Positions 1 to 7,026 of a stretch of DNA of 8,418 bases are shown here, in pieces. Source of the DNA: an uncultured Bacteroidales bacterium (GTDB taxonomy: Bacteria > Bacteroidota > Bacteroidia > Bacteroidales > Bacteroidaceae); assembly GCA_937916465.1 (NCBI GenBank), contig CALFTK010000006.1, positions 1 through 8,418 of the forward strand. Reading direction: 5' to 3'. The position numbers were made by a program, and so were the translations under genes. Every line of letters starts with the position of its first letter. Within the stretch, counting starts at the first letter, position 1. The notes beneath the pieces were generated by a model. It was not told the DNA's origin, ran no database searches, and worked only from the letters and a program-made list of their open reading frames with translations.

Positions 1-1225
1 GGAGTATTTTATATCGTTATGCGAACTTCCACTACCCCAACTTGCCGGTATAGATAGCAGTGTTTATCTGTCATTAAGAGATGTTTGGCAGAATTTTACA
101 GAACAGGATGCTGCTCATATCAAAGAGATTGAGAGTGTAACCAATCATGACGTAAAAGCTGTTGAATATTTTTTGAAGGAGCAGTTTGATAAAATACCTC
201 AGTTAATTGATTATAAGGAATTTATTCATTTTGGTTTAACATCACAGGATATAAACAATACTTCAGTTCCATTGTCTATAAAAGAGGCAATAGAAAATGT
301 CTATATGCCGGCTTTGGAAAATCTGCTGTCTGTTCTTAATGGATATGCAGACCAGTGGGCTGATATACCGATGTTAGCCAGAACTCATGGTCAACCGGCT
401 TCTCCTACACGTTTAGGAAAGGAGATTAAAGTATTTGCTTACCGATTGGAGAATCAGATAAATCAGTTGAAGGCAGTGCCTGTATCTGCAAAATTTGGTG
501 GCGCAACAGGTAATTTTAATGCTCACAATGTGGCATATCCTTCAATAGATTGGAAAGCTTTTGGCGCAAAATTCCTAAAAGAAAAACTGGGATTGGAACG
601 CGAAGAATATACAACGCAGATAAGTAATTATGATAACTTGGCAGCTCTTTTCGATGCGATGAAGCGTTTGAATACAATCCAGATAGATATGAACAGAGAT
701 TTCTGGCAGTATATATCAATGGAATATTTCAAACAGAAAATCAAAGCCGGAGAAGTTGGTTCAAGTGCAATGCCGCATAAAGTAAATCCTATAGATTTTG
801 AGAATGCAGAGGGTAATTTGGGTATTGCAAATGCTATTCTGGAACATCTCTCATCAAAATTGCCTATATCCAGATTGCAGCGTGATTTGACAGATTCCAC
901 AGTTTTAAGAAACGTGGGTGTTCCTTTTGGACATCAAATGATAGCCATAGCAAGTTCAGTTAAGGGTTTGGGCAAATTGCTTATAAACGAAGCCAAGATA
1001 GCTGCCGATTTGGATGGATGCTGGAGTGTGGTAGCAGAAGCTATTCAGACAATACTTCGTCGAGAGGGTTATCCACATCCTTATGAAGCGTTGAAGGCGT
1101 TGACAAGAACCAATAGCCTTATAACAAAGGAATCCATTATGGAATTTGTTGATGGGCTTAATGTTTCAGATAGTGTTAAATCAGAGTTGAAAAATATAAC
1201 ACCAAGTAATTACTTTGGTGTGTAA
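1..1225 (+). CDS. purB: Adenylosuccinate lyase PurB, 5' end missing
   Basis: PurB acts twice in purine synthesis in the cytoplasm: it releases fumarate from SAICAR to give AICAR, and from adenylosuccinate to give AMP. The reading frame is open from the window edge (first full codon at position 2) and gives 407 residues. From my memory of Bacteroides homologues of about 448 residues, roughly 40 N-terminal residues lie upstream of the window. Visible motifs are TSQDINNT, the catalytic-histidine segment ARTHGQPASPTRLGKE (His codon 386-388) and the fumarate-lyase signature GSSAMPHKVNPIDFEN (from 758), whose mobile loop carries the catalytic serine. The sequence resembles the E. coli type of PurB more than the B. 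subtilis type. A TTG codon at 173 could be mistaken for a start, but coding similarity continues upstream of it (for example EIESVTNHDVKAVEYF). The next gene begins 68 nt downstream with no terminator in the gap. Nothing looks broken apart from the window-edge cut. Confidence 0.97.
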   Translation, partial: EYFISLCELPLPQLAGIDSSVYLSLRDVWQNFTEQDAAHIKEIESVTNHDVKAVEYFLKEQFDKIPQLIDYKEFIHFGLTSQDINNTSVPLSIKEAIENVYMPALENLLSVLNGYADQWADIPMLARTHGQPASPTRLGKEIKVFAYRLENQINQLKAVPVSAKFGGATGNFNAHNVAYPSIDWKAFGAKFLKEKLGLEREEYTTQISNYDNLAALFDAMKRLNTIQIDMNRDFWQYISMEYFKQKIKAGEVGSSAMPHKVNPIDFENAEGNLGIANAILEHLSSKLPISRLQRDLTDSTVLRNVGVPFGHQMIAIASSVKGLGKLLINEAKIAADLDGCWSVVAEAIQTILRREGYPHPYEALKALTRTNSLITKESIMEFVDGLNVSDSVKSELKNITPSNYFGV

Positions 1226-1293
1226 AATAAAATCATACAAAATATTAACCACAATGAAGGCCGTGAGGCTGAATCAAAACAAAAGTAAGAATT

Positions 1294-2625
1294 ATGGATA
1301 CAGAAAACGGAAACAAATTTTTTGCGGAAAACAATTCTGAAGAGAATGGAAACCGCTACAACAGGTACGAAAATGGTGGTCACAATGATTATCAGAGTGG
1401 CAGAAGAGAAGTGCGTCCTCGTTTTGTAAGAGTAGATTACAACAATAGAACACAGTACAACCGTTACGAACGCGCTTCGCAAGCACAGGGTAATACCGAA
1501 AAGAGGTATGGTTCTCAGGATAAGCCCTACACACAACGTTATCAGGAAAGACCATCTTATAACCAAAACAGAGGTTATAATCAGGAACGCCCACAGTATA
1601 ACAATGGTGGCTATCAGAACAGAAGCTATGGCCAGAACAATTATGGCGGTCAGAGACCATATAATAACCAGAATGCAGGACAGCCACGTTTCTATCGTGA
1701 ACGCGTTCAGGGACAGAATGGCGAACAGCAGGAGGGTGGATATCAGCGTCCATATCGCCCACGAGTAACTGAGGGTGGATACAGACAGAATCAGTATGGT
1801 CAGAACAGACCTTATAATAACAATGGTGGATTTAAGAAGCCTGTACAGAAAAAGGCTGTAAGCAACAAAAAACGTATTGAATACAGCGATGTGTTCCACG
1901 ATCCAAATGAAGATATACGTCTGAACAAATATTTGGCTAATGCCGGTGTATGTTCACGTCGCGAAGCTGATGATTTCATAAAGGCCGGTGTAGTAAAGGT
2001 AAATGGTCAGACAGTTACTGAATTGGGTACAAAGGTTAAGAGAGGTGATAATGTTTTGTTCCACGATCAGTTGGTAAACATTGAGCGTAAAATATATATC
2101 CTTCTTAATAAGCCAAAGGATTGTGTTACTACCGTAGATGATCCGCAAGAGCGTAAAACCGTTATGGATTACATTAAGGGTGCTTGCAAAGAGAGAGTAT
2201 ATCCTGTTGGAAGATTAGACCGAAACACAACAGGTGTGCTGTTGCTTACAAATGATGGAGAGATGGCAACCCGTCTTACACATCCTAAGTATCTGAAGAA
2301 GAAGATTTATCACGTTCGTTTGGATAAAAATGTATCTTCAGAAGATATGCAGGCACTGCTTGATGGTGTAAATATAGGCGAAGGTGGCGAAGCACGTGCA
2401 GACGAAGTGAGCTACGTAAACGATGATAAGTCACAGGTAGGAATAGAAATCCATTCAGGAAGAAATCGTGTTGTAAGACGTATGTTCGATGCACTTGGAT
2501 ACCGTGTAACCAAACTTGACCGTGTTCAGTTTGCCGGTCTTACCAAGAAGAGATTGCGCCGTGGCGATTGGAGATTCTTGACAGAAAAAGAAGTTAACAT
2601 GTTGCGTATGGGTTCATACGAATAA
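1294..2625 (+). CDS. RluB/RsuA-family rRNA pseudouridine synthase with long disordered N-terminal tail
   Basis: This enzyme is predicted to isomerise a specific uridine in ribosomal RNA to pseudouridine. Of its 443 residues, the C-terminal part from about 205 is a standard RsuA/RluB/RluE/RluF-type protein. It has an S4 RNA-binding domain (about 208-255, with RLNKYLANAGVCSRREAD) followed by the catalytic domain, whose GRLDRNTTGVLLLTNDGE block (306-323) contains the catalytic aspartate, Asp309. The closest family match by eye is RluB, which modifies 23S rRNA, but I cannot assign the target base. Residues 1 to about 185 are low complexity. By my count Asn, Arg, Gln, Gly and Tyr make up about 123 of the first 180 residues, with imperfect repeats such as YGQNRPYNN. 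This tail has no cysteine and is probably unstructured. The ATG at 1294 is the first start after an in-frame stop at 1270. asnS follows after 15 nt, so the two are probably co-transcribed. Confidence 0.93.
   Translation: MDTENGNKFFAENNSEENGNRYNRYENGGHNDYQSGRREVRPRFVRVDYNNRTQYNRYERASQAQGNTEKRYGSQDKPYTQRYQERPSYNQNRGYNQERPQYNNGGYQNRSYGQNNYGGQRPYNNQNAGQPRFYRERVQGQNGEQQEGGYQRPYRPRVTEGGYRQNQYGQNRPYNNNGGFKKPVQKKAVSNKKRIEYSDVFHDPNEDIRLNKYLANAGVCSRREADDFIKAGVVKVNGQTVTELGTKVKRGDNVLFHDQLVNIERKIYILLNKPKDCVTTVDDPQERKTVMDYIKGACKERVYPVGRLDRNTTGVLLLTNDGEMATRLTHPKYLKKKIYHVRLDKNVSSEDMQALLDGVNIGEGGEARADEVSYVNDDKSQVGIEIHSGRNRVVRRMFDALGYRVTKLDRVQFAGLTKKRLRRGDWRFLTEKEVNMLRMGSYE
1627..1830 (+). repeat. Imperfect coding repeats in the pseudouridine synthase tail
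   Basis: Two related blocks encode YGQNNYGGQRPYNNQN (1627-1674, residues 112-127) and YGQNRPYNNNGG (1795-1830, residues 168-179). Between them lie GGYQRPYRPRV and GGYRQNQ, which share the same Gly-Tyr-Arg/Gln pattern. The repeats are degenerate at the DNA level, so they look like old expansions of a disordered tail rather than a recent tandem array. The compositional bias also leaves two reading frames open on the opposite strand, which I regard as artefacts. Confidence 0.6.
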
Positions 2626-2640
2626 TAATCTGGTATTAAA

Positions 2641-4035
2641 ATGAGCTTAAAAAGAACAAAAGTTATAGACCTGTTGAAACGTACCGATTTTGGTGCTGAG
2701 GTTTTAGTTAAAGGATGGGTACGTACTCGTCGTGGAAGTAAGGCAGTTAGTTTTATTGCTTTGAATGACGGTTCAACCATAAAGAATGTTCAGATTGTAG
2801 CCGATTTGGAGAAGTTCGAAGACGAACTGATGAAACAGATAACAACCGGTGCTTGTATAAGTGTAAAAGGTACTATGGTTGAAAGTATAGGTTCGGGTCA
2901 GGCTGTAGAAGTTCAGGCAGCAGAAATAGAACTTTTAGGTCCATGTCCTGCCGATTATCCTATGCAGAAGAAAGGACAGTCTTTTGAGTATATGCGTCAG
3001 CATGCTCACATGCGTCTTCGTACCAATACATTTGGCGCAGTGTTCCGTATTCGTCACAATATGGCATACGCAATACATAAATTCTTTCACGATAAAGGAT
3101 TCTTCTATTTCCATACTCCGCTTATAACTGCTTCTGACTGCGAAGGTGCAGGTCAGATGTTCCAGGTAACTACATTGGATTTGAATCGTGTGGCAAAGAG
3201 TGGCGAAGTAGATTATTCAGAAGACTTCTTTGGCAAACCTGCAAATCTTACCGTTTCAGGACAGTTGGAAGGTGAACTTGCTGCAACAGCATTGGGAGCA
3301 ATTTACACATTCGGTCCAACATTCCGTGCAGAGAATTCAAATACTCCTCGCCATTTGGCAGAGTTCTGGATGATAGAACCGGAAATAGCATTCTATGATA
3401 TTAACGACAATATGGATTTGGCAGAAGAGTTCATAAAGTATTGCGTTAAGTGGGCTTTGGATAACTGTCGCGACGATTTGGAATTCCTGAACAATATGAT
3501 AGATAAGGAACTTATTGCGCGTTTGGAGTCTGTAATAAGTACCGATTTTGTACGTCTTGAATATACTGAAGGTATTAAGATTCTTGAAAAGGCTGTAGCG
3601 GATGGACATAAATTTGAATACCCCGTATTCTGGGGAGCAGATTTAGCATCTGAGCATGAACGCTATCTGGTTGAGAATCACTTTAAACGTCCTGTAATAC
3701 TGACAGGTTATCCAAAGGAGATAAAGGCCTTCTACATGAAACAGAATGAAGATGGTAAGACAGTACGTGCAATGGATGTACTATTCCCGAAAATAGGTGA
3801 AATAATAGGTGGTTCAGAAAGAGAAGAGAATTACGATAAGTTAATGAATCGTATAGAGGAACTGAATATTCCTATGAAAGATATGTGGTGGTATCTGGAT
3901 ACAAGAAAGTTTGGAAGTTGCCCGCATAGCGGATTCGGACTTGGTTTTGAAAGATTGTTGCTTTTTGTAACCGGTATGCAGAATATTCGTGACGTGATAC
4001 CTTTCCCACGAACACCAAGAACAGCTGAATTTTAA
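2641..4035 (+). CDS. asnS: Asparaginyl-tRNA synthetase
   Basis: AsnRS activates asparagine with ATP and charges tRNA-Asn in the cytoplasm. The 464 residues match the usual length of the family (E. coli about 466). It is a class IIb synthetase. An N-terminal OB-fold that binds the anticodon is visible at about residues 20-100 (VLVKGWVRTRRGSKAVSFIALNDG at its start). The catalytic core contains motif 2 (about 225-248, FRAENSNTPRHLAEFWMIEPE) and motif 3 (about 431-442, GFGLGFERLLLF), and the protein ends in the typical DVIPFPRTPR segment. The TVSGQLEGE stretch (204-212) agrees with AsnRS rather than AspRS. The ATG at 2641 gives the full OB-fold and lies 15 nt after the pseudouridine synthase stop, with no Shine-Dalgarno sequence. 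A 25-nt gap without a terminator leads to the transporter gene. A genuine AsnRS suggests direct charging of tRNA-Asn, although the window cannot exclude a GatCAB route elsewhere. Confidence 0.97.
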   Translation: MSLKRTKVIDLLKRTDFGAEVLVKGWVRTRRGSKAVSFIALNDGSTIKNVQIVADLEKFEDELMKQITTGACISVKGTMVESIGSGQAVEVQAAEIELLGPCPADYPMQKKGQSFEYMRQHAHMRLRTNTFGAVFRIRHNMAYAIHKFFHDKGFFYFHTPLITASDCEGAGQMFQVTTLDLNRVAKSGEVDYSEDFFGKPANLTVSGQLEGELAATALGAIYTFGPTFRAENSNTPRHLAEFWMIEPEIAFYDINDNMDLAEEFIKYCVKWALDNCRDDLEFLNNMIDKELIARLESVISTDFVRLEYTEGIKILEKAVADGHKFEYPVFWGADLASEHERYLVENHFKRPVILTGYPKEIKAFYMKQNEDGKTVRAMDVLFPKIGEIIGGSEREENYDKLMNRIEELNIPMKDMWWYLDTRKFGSCPHSGFGLGFERLLLFVTGMQNIRDVIPFPRTPRTAEF

Positions 4036-4060
4036 TTATTAACTTTATAACCAAATTATT

Positions 4061-5371
4061 ATGGCAAATATGAAACATCCTAAAGGATTGTATCTATTGT
4101 TCGCAACAGAAATGTGGGAACGCTTCAGCTACTATGGAATGCGTGCTCTGTTGGTGCTATATTTGACACAATCCCTATTGGACGGTGGACTTGGATTCAC
4201 TGAAGAGAATGCTACATTGTTGTATGGACTCTTTACGGGTTGCGTTTATATCACACCGCTTATAGGTGGTTGGTTGTCCGATAACTATTTAGGTCAGCGT
4301 AAGGCTATTACAATTGGTGGTATTACAATGATGTGTGGACAGTTCTGTTTGGCTTCGGCTGCAACCCCATTCTGTTTATACACCGGTCTTATACTGCTTA
4401 TTTTAGGTAATGGTTTCTTCAAACCGAATATCTCTGTATTGGTAGGCGATTTGTACGAACCAAATGACCCTCGTAAAGACTCCGCGTTTACAATCTTCTA
4501 TATGGGTATCAATGTGGGCGCATTCTTTGCACCATTGGTATGCGGATTCTTGGGAGTGCACTATGGCTATCGCGTAGGTTTCCTTGTAGCAGGTATAGGT
4601 ATGTTGCTTGGACAGGTGTTGTTCAATACTCTTGGTCAGAGATTCCTTGGCGATATAGGCAAATATCCTGTTGCAACAAACAAAGAGACCGGTAAATCAG
4701 ATCCTCTGACAAAAGAAGAAAAGGATAGAAGTTGGGTTATTATAATCATAGTACTCTTCTGCGTATTCTTCTGGGCAGGCTTTGAACAGGCAGGTAGCTC
4801 TATGACACTTTATACTGATAAATATATCAATAGAAATGTGTTTGGTTTTGAGATTCCTACATCATGGTTCCAGTCTGTAAACCCAATGTTTATAGTACTT
4901 TTTGCTCCAGTGTTCTCTATGATGTGGGCATGGTTAAACAGAAAGGGTAAAGAGCCGTCAGTGCCTATGAAAATGGGTATGGGTATGATACTGCTCGGCG
5001 TTGGTTTTGTACTGATGGTACTTGCTTGCATGCAGCGTGGTGGTAACAATCCTGACGAAACTGTTAAAGCTAATCTGTTGTTCCTGGTAGGTGCGTATAT
5101 GCTCCATACATTTGGTGAATTGTGTCTGTCACCAATTGGTCTGTCCATGGTAACAAAACTTTCGCCTGTAAAACTGGCTTCACTTATGATGGGTGTTTGG
5201 TTTATGAGTAGCTTTGTTGCAAATATTGCAGGTGGATTCATAGCTTCGTATGCATCTAAGATGGGTGCAATGAGCATATTTGTTGTGATAGCAATATTGA
5301 GTATAGTTCTCGGTCTGTTGCTTATGTCACTCAACAAGTGGCTTGTTAAAAAATCGCACGGCAAACTCTGA
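4061..5371 (+). CDS. POT/PTR-family proton-coupled di/tripeptide transporter
   Basis: This is an inner-membrane symporter of the major facilitator superfamily, predicted to import di- and tripeptides with protons. Family marks are the ExxER motif in helix 1 (Glu17, Glu20, Arg21, followed by FSYYGMR), the PTR2 signature around FFKPNISVLVGDLY (119-132, with Lys121), FEQAGSS in helix 7 (241-247), and GELCLSPIGLSMVTKLSP in helix 10 (352-369, with Glu353). From hydrophobicity I count about 12 membrane segments, six before and six after a charged loop at about 192-224. That loop is too short for the extra HA/HB helix pair found in many bacterial members such as PepTSt, and 436 residues is correspondingly short. 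Two starts are possible, ATG at 4061 or 4070; neither has a ribosome binding site, and I chose the first. No substrate specificity can be read from sequence alone. A strong hairpin follows the stop codon. Confidence 0.93.
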   Translation: MANMKHPKGLYLLFATEMWERFSYYGMRALLVLYLTQSLLDGGLGFTEENATLLYGLFTGCVYITPLIGGWLSDNYLGQRKAITIGGITMMCGQFCLASAATPFCLYTGLILLILGNGFFKPNISVLVGDLYEPNDPRKDSAFTIFYMGINVGAFFAPLVCGFLGVHYGYRVGFLVAGIGMLLGQVLFNTLGQRFLGDIGKYPVATNKETGKSDPLTKEEKDRSWVIIIIVLFCVFFWAGFEQAGSSMTLYTDKYINRNVFGFEIPTSWFQSVNPMFIVLFAPVFSMMWAWLNRKGKEPSVPMKMGMGMILLGVGFVLMVLACMQRGGNNPDETVKANLLFLVGAYMLHTFGELCLSPIGLSMVTKLSPVKLASLMMGVWFMSSFVANIAGGFIASYASKMGAMSIFVVIAILSIVLGLLLMSLNKWLVKKSHGKL

Positions 5372-5394
5372 TAACCTGCCGTCTAAATTATATA

Positions 5395-5436
5395 AGGTGG
5401 TCCGACATTCGCTTAATGGTGTTTGTCGGACCATTT
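5395..5436 (+). terminator. Inverted repeat, probable terminator after the peptide transporter gene
   Basis: TGGTCCGACA (5398-5407) pairs perfectly with TGTCGGACCA (5424-5433) across a 16-nt loop. Two G·U pairs and one A-T pair extend the stem to 13 bp (5395-5407 with 5424-5436). It begins 24 nt after the transporter stop and precedes the next gene by 25 nt. The T-tract is poor (ATTTGT), so it could instead stabilise the 3' end of the mRNA or act as a partial terminator. Confidence 0.65.
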
Positions 5437-5461
5437 GTAAAACCAAAACAGATTATATATT

Positions 5462-5836
5462 GTGGGAAGAAATAAATTCTCAAAAAAGGAGATTGATATT
5501 ATTGGAAAGTTATTAAGCAGAAAACTTTCCGGTAACAGATATCAGCAGAAAATGGTTCGTCATACGCTACGCACAGTATTTGATTTCAATATATCCGATT
5601 TTAATGTGCAGGGTAAAGCTTATGGTCCTAAGGATTTGCAGGAGAGCATTAACCGTGGTCATATACAGATACTGGATGATGCTACCATTGAAAGCATGAA
5701 GCAACGTTATGCTGAAAAAAAACAGCGTGACGAAGCTTTGCGTCAGGCTGAAGCAGTAGCAGCCGGTGAAGTGGTGGATTGGCAGGAGGCTCTCAGGCAG
5801 TGGGAAGCAGAATATCCTTCTGAACAGAATCAATAA
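5462..5836 (+). CDS. Small conserved-looking hypothetical protein, function unknown
   Basis: I do not recognise a characterised family. The 124-residue product is soluble, with no signal peptide or membrane segment. The N-terminal half (1-72) has a basic helix (about 7-37, KKEIDIIGKLLSRKLSGNRY and on) followed by a short segment reading DFNISDFNVQGKAYGPKDLQ. The C-terminal half (about 74-118) is highly charged, rich in Glu, Gln, Arg and Ala, and probably helical or coiled-coil, with two tryptophans (107 and 114). I vaguely associate the N-terminal pattern with uncharacterised Bacteroidales proteins but cannot name a domain. The start is uncertain: GTG at 5462 is the only usable start after the in-frame stop at 5438, and the next in-frame ATG is at 5552. 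The gene stands alone between a hairpin and the ribosomal-protein promoter, so it is probably a single transcription unit. Codon use resembles its neighbours. Confidence 0.7.
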   Translation: MGRNKFSKKEIDIIGKLLSRKLSGNRYQQKMVRHTLRTVFDFNISDFNVQGKAYGPKDLQESINRGHIQILDDATIESMKQRYAEKKQRDEALRQAEAVAAGEVVDWQEALRQWEAEYPSEQNQ

Positions 5837-5891
5837 TAATAGTTGTAAAGCAGAGGTAAAAAAATGAATTTTCAAATTATTGCAACTTTAT

Positions 5892-5922
5892 TTTGCAGAT
5901 TTAGAACAAAATAGTACCTTTG
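5892..5922 (+). promoter_or_regulatory. Bacteroidota sigma-type promoter for the rplM operon
   Basis: TTTG at 5892-5895, a 19-nt spacer and TACCTTTG at 5915-5922 match exactly the known Bacteroidota promoter consensus (-33 TTTG, -7 TAnnTTTG), which is read by the phylum's divergent primary sigma factor. Transcription would begin a few bases after 5922, giving a leader of about 180 nt before rplM. Confidence 0.88.
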
Positions 5923-5925
5923 CAA

Positions 5926-6108
5926 GCCGATTATTATCAATCTTTGAGATAAAAGATTAATTATTAGCGTGTTAAACCCCCGAGTACGGAAATTAAGGGT
6001 AGCGTACCTTGGTTGACAAGCGTTAGGGAGTTTCCTTTTCATTGTGAAATGATGGGTTGCGTTCAGGGATTATTAAAAATTAAAACAAAAACGATTTAAA
6101 GTTTTAAA
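5926..6108 (+). promoter_or_regulatory. Structured 5' leader of rplM, candidate ribosomal-protein leader
   Basis: The stretch between the promoter and rplM has no gene but several possible helices. (1) AATCTTT (5939-5945) pairs with AAAGATT (5952-5958). (2) Positions 5980-5988 pair with 6003-6012, as CCGAGTACG with CGTAC, a bulged C, then TTGG, enclosing a loop with TAAGGGTAG. (3) CTTG (6008-6011) could instead pair with CAAG (6017-6020), which conflicts with helix 2. (4) AAACCCCC (5974-5981) can pair with GGGAGTTT (6026-6033) with one mismatch. (5) TTTCA (6037-6041) can pair with TGAAA (6045-6049). The last 35 nt are A-rich and unstructured, as expected for a ribosome landing site here. L13 is known in E. 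coli to repress its own operon, so an autogenous control element is the natural inference. Confidence 0.72.
5994..6015 (+). repeat. Shared leader element, copy 1 (rplM leader)
   Basis: TAAGGGTAGC (5994-6003), then G, TACC (6005-6008), T, and TGGTTG (6010-6015). It matches copy 2 at 7044-7066 apart from an inserted G and a short difference between TACC and TGGTTG. TAAGGGTAG lies in the loop of the 5980-5988/6003-6012 stem. Confidence 0.7.
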
Positions 6109-6570
6109 ATGAATACTTTAAGTTACAAAACAATTTCGGCCAACAAGGCTACCGTTAATAAGGAATGGGTTGTAGTTGATGCTACAGACCAGGTTCTGGG
6201 ACGCTTTGCCGTTAAGGTTGCCAAACTGTTGCGCGGTAAGTACAAAACTAACTTTACTCCACACGTTGATTGTGGTGACAATGTTATTGTTATCAATGCC
6301 GATAAGGTGGTGTTGACTGGTAAAAAATGGACTGACAGAGTATATTTGCGTTATACAGGTCATCCAGGTGGTCAGCGCGAAATAACACCTGCACAGATGA
6401 TGCAGAAACCTAACGGTGCAGAGAGATTAATGAAGAAAGTAGTAAAGGGCATGTTGCCAAAGACAAAACTTGGAGATCGCCTTCTTGGTAATCTTTACGT
6501 TTATGATGGTGCTGAGCATCCACATCAGGCACAGACTCCTAAGACTATAGATATCAATTCACTTAGCTAA
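6109..6570 (+). CDS. rplM: Large-subunit ribosomal protein L13 (uL13)
   Basis: L13 is an early-assembly protein of the 50S subunit and binds 23S rRNA. The 153 residues are slightly longer than E. coli L13 (142), mainly through a short N-terminal extension before KEWVVVDATDQVLGR (18-32) and a few C-terminal residues. Family marks are LLRGKYKTNFTPHVDCGDNVIVINADK (40-66), TGHPGGQR (83-90) and the L13 signature at about 112-139 (VKGMLPKTKLGDRLLGNLYVYDGAEHPH in two parts). The ATG at 6109 follows an A-rich tract with no Shine-Dalgarno sequence. rpsI begins 11 nt after the stop, so the two are certainly one operon, as in most bacteria. Its promoter and structured leader lie directly upstream. Confidence 0.98.
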   Translation: MNTLSYKTISANKATVNKEWVVVDATDQVLGRFAVKVAKLLRGKYKTNFTPHVDCGDNVIVINADKVVLTGKKWTDRVYLRYTGHPGGQREITPAQMMQKPNGAERLMKKVVKGMLPKTKLGDRLLGNLYVYDGAEHPHQAQTPKTIDINSLS

Positions 6571-6581
6571 TTTAGAAGAGA

Positions 6582-6968
6582 ATGGAAGTAATCAATGCAT
6601 TAGGTCGTCGTAAACGCGCCATAGCACGTGTCTTCGTTACAGAAGGAACAGGTAAGATTACCATCAACAAGAGAGATCTGACAGTATATTTCCCTTCATC
6701 ACTGCTTCAGTATGTTGTTCTCCAGCCTCTGAAGAAGCTTGATGTAGCTGAGAAATATGATATCAAGGTAAACTTGAACGGTGGTGGTTATAACGGTCAG
6801 GCAAACGCTTTGCGTCTAGCAATAGCTCGCGCTCTGGTTAAAATCAATCCTGAAGATAAGAAAGCTCTACGTTCAGAAGGCTTCTTGACTCGCGATTCTC
6901 GTTCTGTTGAACGTAAGAAGCCAGGTCAGCCAAAAGCACGTCGTAGATTCCAGTTCAGTAAACGTTAA
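6582..6968 (+). CDS. rpsI: Small-subunit ribosomal protein S9 (uS9)
   Basis: S9 belongs to the head of the 30S subunit, and its C-terminal tail reaches the P-site tRNA. The 128 residues are near the usual length (E. coli 130). The S9 signature GGGYNGQANALRLAIARAL is at 67-85. The tail is strongly basic (ERKKPGQPKARRRFQFSKR) and ends in the canonical Ser-Lys-Arg; the final arginine is the residue known to contact P-site tRNA. The ATG at 6582 is preceded by GAAGAGA, the nearest thing to a purine-rich ribosome binding site in this window. A 135-nt structured spacer separates it from rpsB. Confidence 0.98.
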   Translation: MEVINALGRRKRAIARVFVTEGTGKITINKRDLTVYFPSSLLQYVVLQPLKKLDVAEKYDIKVNLNGGGYNGQANALRLAIARALVKINPEDKKALRSEGFLTRDSRSVERKKPGQPKARRRFQFSKR

Positions 6969-7026
6969 TACGTATCTGATATACCCCGCTACAGGTTAAG
7001 CCTGTATGGGATGGGTTTAGTATCTA

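Noticed and set aside
173..175. TTG as a possible purB start.
   Set aside because: PurB similarity continues unbroken upstream to the window edge.
1254..1340. A 28-codon + strand frame (ATG 1254 to TGA 1340) rich in Lys/Arg, overlapping the start of the pseudouridine synthase gene.
   Set aside because: It could act as an upstream frame, but nothing beyond an ATG and a short open stretch supports it; chance is the simpler explanation without conservation data.
1210..1899. Long open frames on the - strand opposite the pseudouridine synthase tail (also 1292-1762).
   Set aside because: They lie opposite a biased low-complexity coding region that is poor in codons giving reverse-strand stops; the translations have no recognisable domain and the + strand gene is clear.
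4040..4047. TAACTTTA resembling a -7 box before the peptide transporter gene.
   Set aside because: The final G is missing and no TTTG or TTG sits about 19 nt upstream; the start codon would also be only a few bases from the transcription start.
5864..5914. A 16-codon frame starting at ATG 5864 upstream of the rplM promoter.
   Set aside because: Too short, overlaps the promoter and has no supporting features.
6051..7017. A second shared octamer, GATGGGTT, at 6051-6058 and 7010-7017 in the two leaders.
   Set aside because: Its order relative to the TAAGGGTAGC element is reversed between the leaders, and an 8-base match between stretches this long is fairly likely by chance.
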